In this document: positions 35,098 through 35,815 of the stretch, piece by piece
Numbering within the stretch: position 1 is the stretch's first letter
Layout of the letters: every line of letters begins with the position of its first letter
Assembly: GCA_011524395.1 (NCBI GenBank)
Contig: WTKN01000259.1
Coordinates: 1 to 35,815 of the forward strand
Length of the DNA stretch: 35,815 bases
Source of the DNA: Moorena sp. SS36440bin_2
GTDB lineage: Bacteria; Cyanobacteriota; Cyanobacteriia; Cyanobacteriales; Coleofasciculaceae
Reading direction: 5' to 3'
The notes under the pieces: model-generated
Told to the model about the DNA's origin: nothing
Seen by the model: only the letters and a program-made list of their open reading frames with translations
The model's database searches: none
Position numbers and translations under genes: made by a program

Positions 35098-35712
35098 TTA
35101 GGGATGCGTCATCTGGTGATTTTGGGCTGATTGGTTATTAACCGGTATTTGACTATCCAAATTATCAGGTTTCGCCTGTTCAATAAAATTAATCTCGGGT
35201 AAAGTAAGCAAATCATTACCACTGGGTTTAGAAATTAGCAGAGCAGCTTCACCTTGGGTTAATCCAATAGCTATGGCTAGTAGTAAGCAGCATAAAAAGG
35301 TTAGTCCTAAAATGAATAGGACAAAAATCTCCCCAGCTGAAAGGGGGCGGTCAGTGGGATCAAGGTAAGCTGAGGACCAGGAGCTTGGTGGCTTTTGATT
35401 AACGGGATTGTTTAAACTAGGGGGTGGCTGAATCACATTTAGGCGGGAATAACCAATTTTTTGGTCATAGATTGCTCGTCGCTCTGGATTACTTAGGGTA
35501 GCATAGGCTTGGTTCAGCTTTTGGAATTTAATCGTGGCAGTTTCAGTGGGTAAGTCGGTTGTATCAGGATGATAGCACTTACTGAGTTGCCGATAGGCAC
35601 GTCGGATAGCTATGGGTGATGCACTAGGGTGCAATCCCAGTATTTCGTAATAACTCGTGGAGTTTGGGCTTTCGCGATTCCTAATGTTTTGTCTGACCCG
35701 ATCTTGTGCCAC
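35098..35712 (-). CDS. J-domain protein with one membrane span
   Basis: 204 residues. The N-terminal J domain (about 20-87) contains SYYEILGLHPSASPIAIRRA, the HPD tripeptide (48-50) that stimulates DnaK-type ATPase activity, and KLNQAYATLSNPERRAIYD. A Pro/Asn/Ser linker follows (about 95-125), then one hydrophobic segment (about 128-151, IFVLFILGLTFLCCLLLAIA), and a polar tail of about 50 residues. There is no Gly/Phe region or zinc finger, so it is a specialised, membrane-tethered type III co-chaperone rather than DnaJ itself. It starts with ATG at 35712; the last 100 bp of the window are its upstream region. Confidence 0.88.
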   Translation of the reverse strand: MAQDRVRQNIRNRESPNSTSYYEILGLHPSASPIAIRRAYRQLSKCYHPDTTDLPTETATIKFQKLNQAYATLSNPERRAIYDQKIGYSRLNVIQPPPSLNNPVNQKPPSSWSSAYLDPTDRPLSAGEIFVLFILGLTFLCCLLLAIAIGLTQGEAALLISKPSGNDLLTLPEINFIEQAKPDNLDSQIPVNNQSAQNHQMTHP

Positions 35713-35815
35713 TGCAGTTTTATCCTAACTGGTTAGACAACGCTTTCGATTATTGTGACATTTGGAGTGCGGCTTGTTCCGAGTAGGAGCTACTCATAAT
35801 AGAGTAGGGTATGAC

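Noticed and set aside
1-35815. tRNA and rRNA genes
   Set aside because: No convincing T-loop/acceptor pattern or rRNA segment was noticed on either strand by eye; a dedicated tRNA search was not possible.

Overview
The window reads as chromosomal DNA of a large-genome, filamentous, apparently non-heterocystous cyanobacterium. The evidence is: many GCGATCGC (HIP1) octamers, cyanobacterial families (HemJ, the small families known as DUF751, DUF4327 and DUF3143, a HetP-like protein, PEP-CTERM proteins), tandem heptamer repeats behind genes, and dispersed repeats built on GGCCACGCTACGCG. The repeat style and several protein wordings resemble Moorena/Lyngbya-type marine strains; that assignment is inference.

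Layout. Bases 1-4620 are accessory: a truncated TerB-like gene, a cyclodipeptide synthase (CDPS) homologue whose start codon abuts a 105-bp MITE-like repeat, and a large NACHT ATPase/HEAT-repeat gene split by a 26-bp palindromic insertion. Bases 4620-8500 hold repeat-rich DNA, a thermonuclease and a deoxyhypusine-synthase-like gene. Bases 8757-15100 are housekeeping: rpsD, moaA (reverse), an alpha/beta hydrolase, cbiD and guaA, with a hairpin-rich unexplained stretch before guaA. Bases 15262-20070 hold a reverse-strand set: a PEP-CTERM protein, a PilZ protein with an internal membrane segment and its own PEP-CTERM tail, a HetP-like protein and a second PilZ protein. Bases 20513-22870 hold hemJ and small conserved cyanobacterial genes. 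Bases 23676-26109 are a reverse-strand group DUF751-rbfA-GH3 glycosidase. A broken TnpB-only IS200/IS605-type element (about 26187-27655) separates it from clpC. The right end is rimI (reverse), lysA, cdaA-uppS, then DUF3143 and a J-domain membrane protein (reverse).

Working together: rbfA and the GH3 gene overlap by 4 bp and are translationally coupled; cdaA and uppS are 5 bp apart, placing c-di-AMP synthesis with the lipid carrier for wall synthesis, next to lysA (diaminopimelate/lysine). The PilZ/HetP/PEP-CTERM block suggests c-di-GMP-linked envelope or filament behaviour, but no exosortase or diguanylate cyclase is in view.

The most unusual items are the XYP-type CDPS, the PilZ/transmembrane/PEP-CTERM fusion, the two genes (NACHT and tnpB) whose frames are restored exactly by removing a short repeat-like insertion, an in-frame repeat inside tnpB, and the structured region before guaA.
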